Positions 5,154-5,452 of a stretch of DNA of 5,452 bases are shown piece by piece. The notes beneath the pieces are model-generated. The model searched no databases. It was not told the origin of the DNA and was given only the letters and a program-made list of their open reading frames with translations. Location of the stretch: NCBI GenBank assembly GCA_964345225.1, contig CAYFQB010000048.1, positions 1 to 5,452 on the forward strand, in the 5' to 3' direction. The position numbers and the translations under genes are program-made. The stretch's first letter is position 1. Each line of letters starts with the position of its first letter. The DNA is from CAYFQB01 sp964345225 (GTDB lineage: Bacteria > Nitrospirota > Thermodesulfovibrionia > Thermodesulfovibrionales > UBA6898).

Positions 5154-5452
5154 ATGTGTGGTATTGCCGGAATATTTAATTTAAACGGAGAACCGGTTTC
5201 GCCTGCTGTTCTCAGGAAAATGACCGATGCAATAGCCCATCGAGGTCCGGATGGAGAGGGATTTTATACTGACAGTTTTATTGGATTCGGACATCGACGC
5301 CTTGCAATAATCGACCTCTCGCCTGCCGGGCATCAGCCTATGATAACAGAAGATGGGAAATTTGCTGTAACTTATAACGGCGAGATCTATAATTTCCGGG
5401 AACTCAGGGCAGAGTTGGAAAGCCTCGGTCACAAGTTCAGGTCAAAAACCGA
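5154..5452 (+). CDS. asnB: Glutamine-dependent asparagine synthase-like amidotransferase, N-terminal part (cut by window edge)
   Basis: The first 99 codons of a class II glutamine amidotransferase are present and the frame is open at the right edge. MCGIAGIF gives the nucleophilic Cys2 exposed after methionine removal. AHRGPDGEGF (28-37), GHRRLAIIDLSPAGHQPM (46-63) and YNGEIYNF (74-81) are the conserved glutaminase motifs of AsnB. This domain releases ammonia from glutamine; the missing C-terminal ATP-pyrophosphatase domain would transfer it to a carboxylate activated as an acyl-adenylate. In polysaccharide clusters such proteins often amidate sugar carboxyl groups or serve an unknown role and need not make asparagine. 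The start is the ATG 2 bases after the previous stop. No strong ribosome binding site is seen (only AAGAG at 5135-5139, about 14 bases away), so translation may be coupled to the gene before. Confidence 0.88.
   Translation, partial: MCGIAGIFNLNGEPVSPAVLRKMTDAIAHRGPDGEGFYTDSFIGFGHRRLAIIDLSPAGHQPMITEDGKFAVTYNGEIYNFRELRAELESLGHKFRSKT

Overview
This window is the inside of a bacterial surface-polysaccharide (O-antigen, capsule or exopolysaccharide type) nucleotide-sugar gene cluster. Five genes all lie on the + strand: four complete, and a fifth cut by the right edge. The DNA is moderately AT-rich and uses GTG starts, Shine-Dalgarno sites and tight gene overlaps. A Gram-negative environmental lineage (Nitrospirota or Desulfobacterota-like) would fit, but the sequence does not fix the taxon.

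Layout. Positions 1-160 hold no complete gene, only a possible tail of an upstream frame and the leader of gene 1. Gene 1 (161-1744) fuses a Gfo/Idh/MocA sugar oxidoreductase to a left-handed beta-helix acyltransferase with a cysteine-rich tail, that is, WbpB-like plus WbpD-like in one chain. Gene 2 (1741-2919) overlaps it by 4 bp and is a WbpE-like PLP aminotransferase. Together these cover the last three steps from UDP-GlcNAc-uronic acid to UDP-2,3-diacetamido-2,3-dideoxy-glucuronic acid: C3 oxidation, C3 transamination and N-acetylation. The 6-dehydrogenase that would make the uronic acid is not in the window. After the only real gap (2920-2993) come an extended-SDR sugar epimerase/dehydratase (2994-4010), a second and different DegT-family aminotransferase (4003-5151, 8 bp overlap) and the start of a glutamine-dependent asparagine-synthase-like amidotransferase (5154 to the edge, 2 bp gap).

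The cluster reads as two modules. Genes 1-2 use mainly AGA/AGG for arginine (29 of 39 by hand count). Genes 3-4 use mainly CGN (28 of 38). The switch falls at the 74-bp gap, which suggests that two sugar-biosynthesis cassettes of different origin were joined.

The points most worth a second look are the gene 1 fusion, which joins two non-consecutive pathway steps with the middle enzyme encoded next door; repeat-like DNA carried in frame inside gene 2; the codon-usage boundary; and a possible role of the terminal amidotransferase in amidating the uronic acid. No RNA gene, CRISPR array, insertion sequence or defence system was seen.
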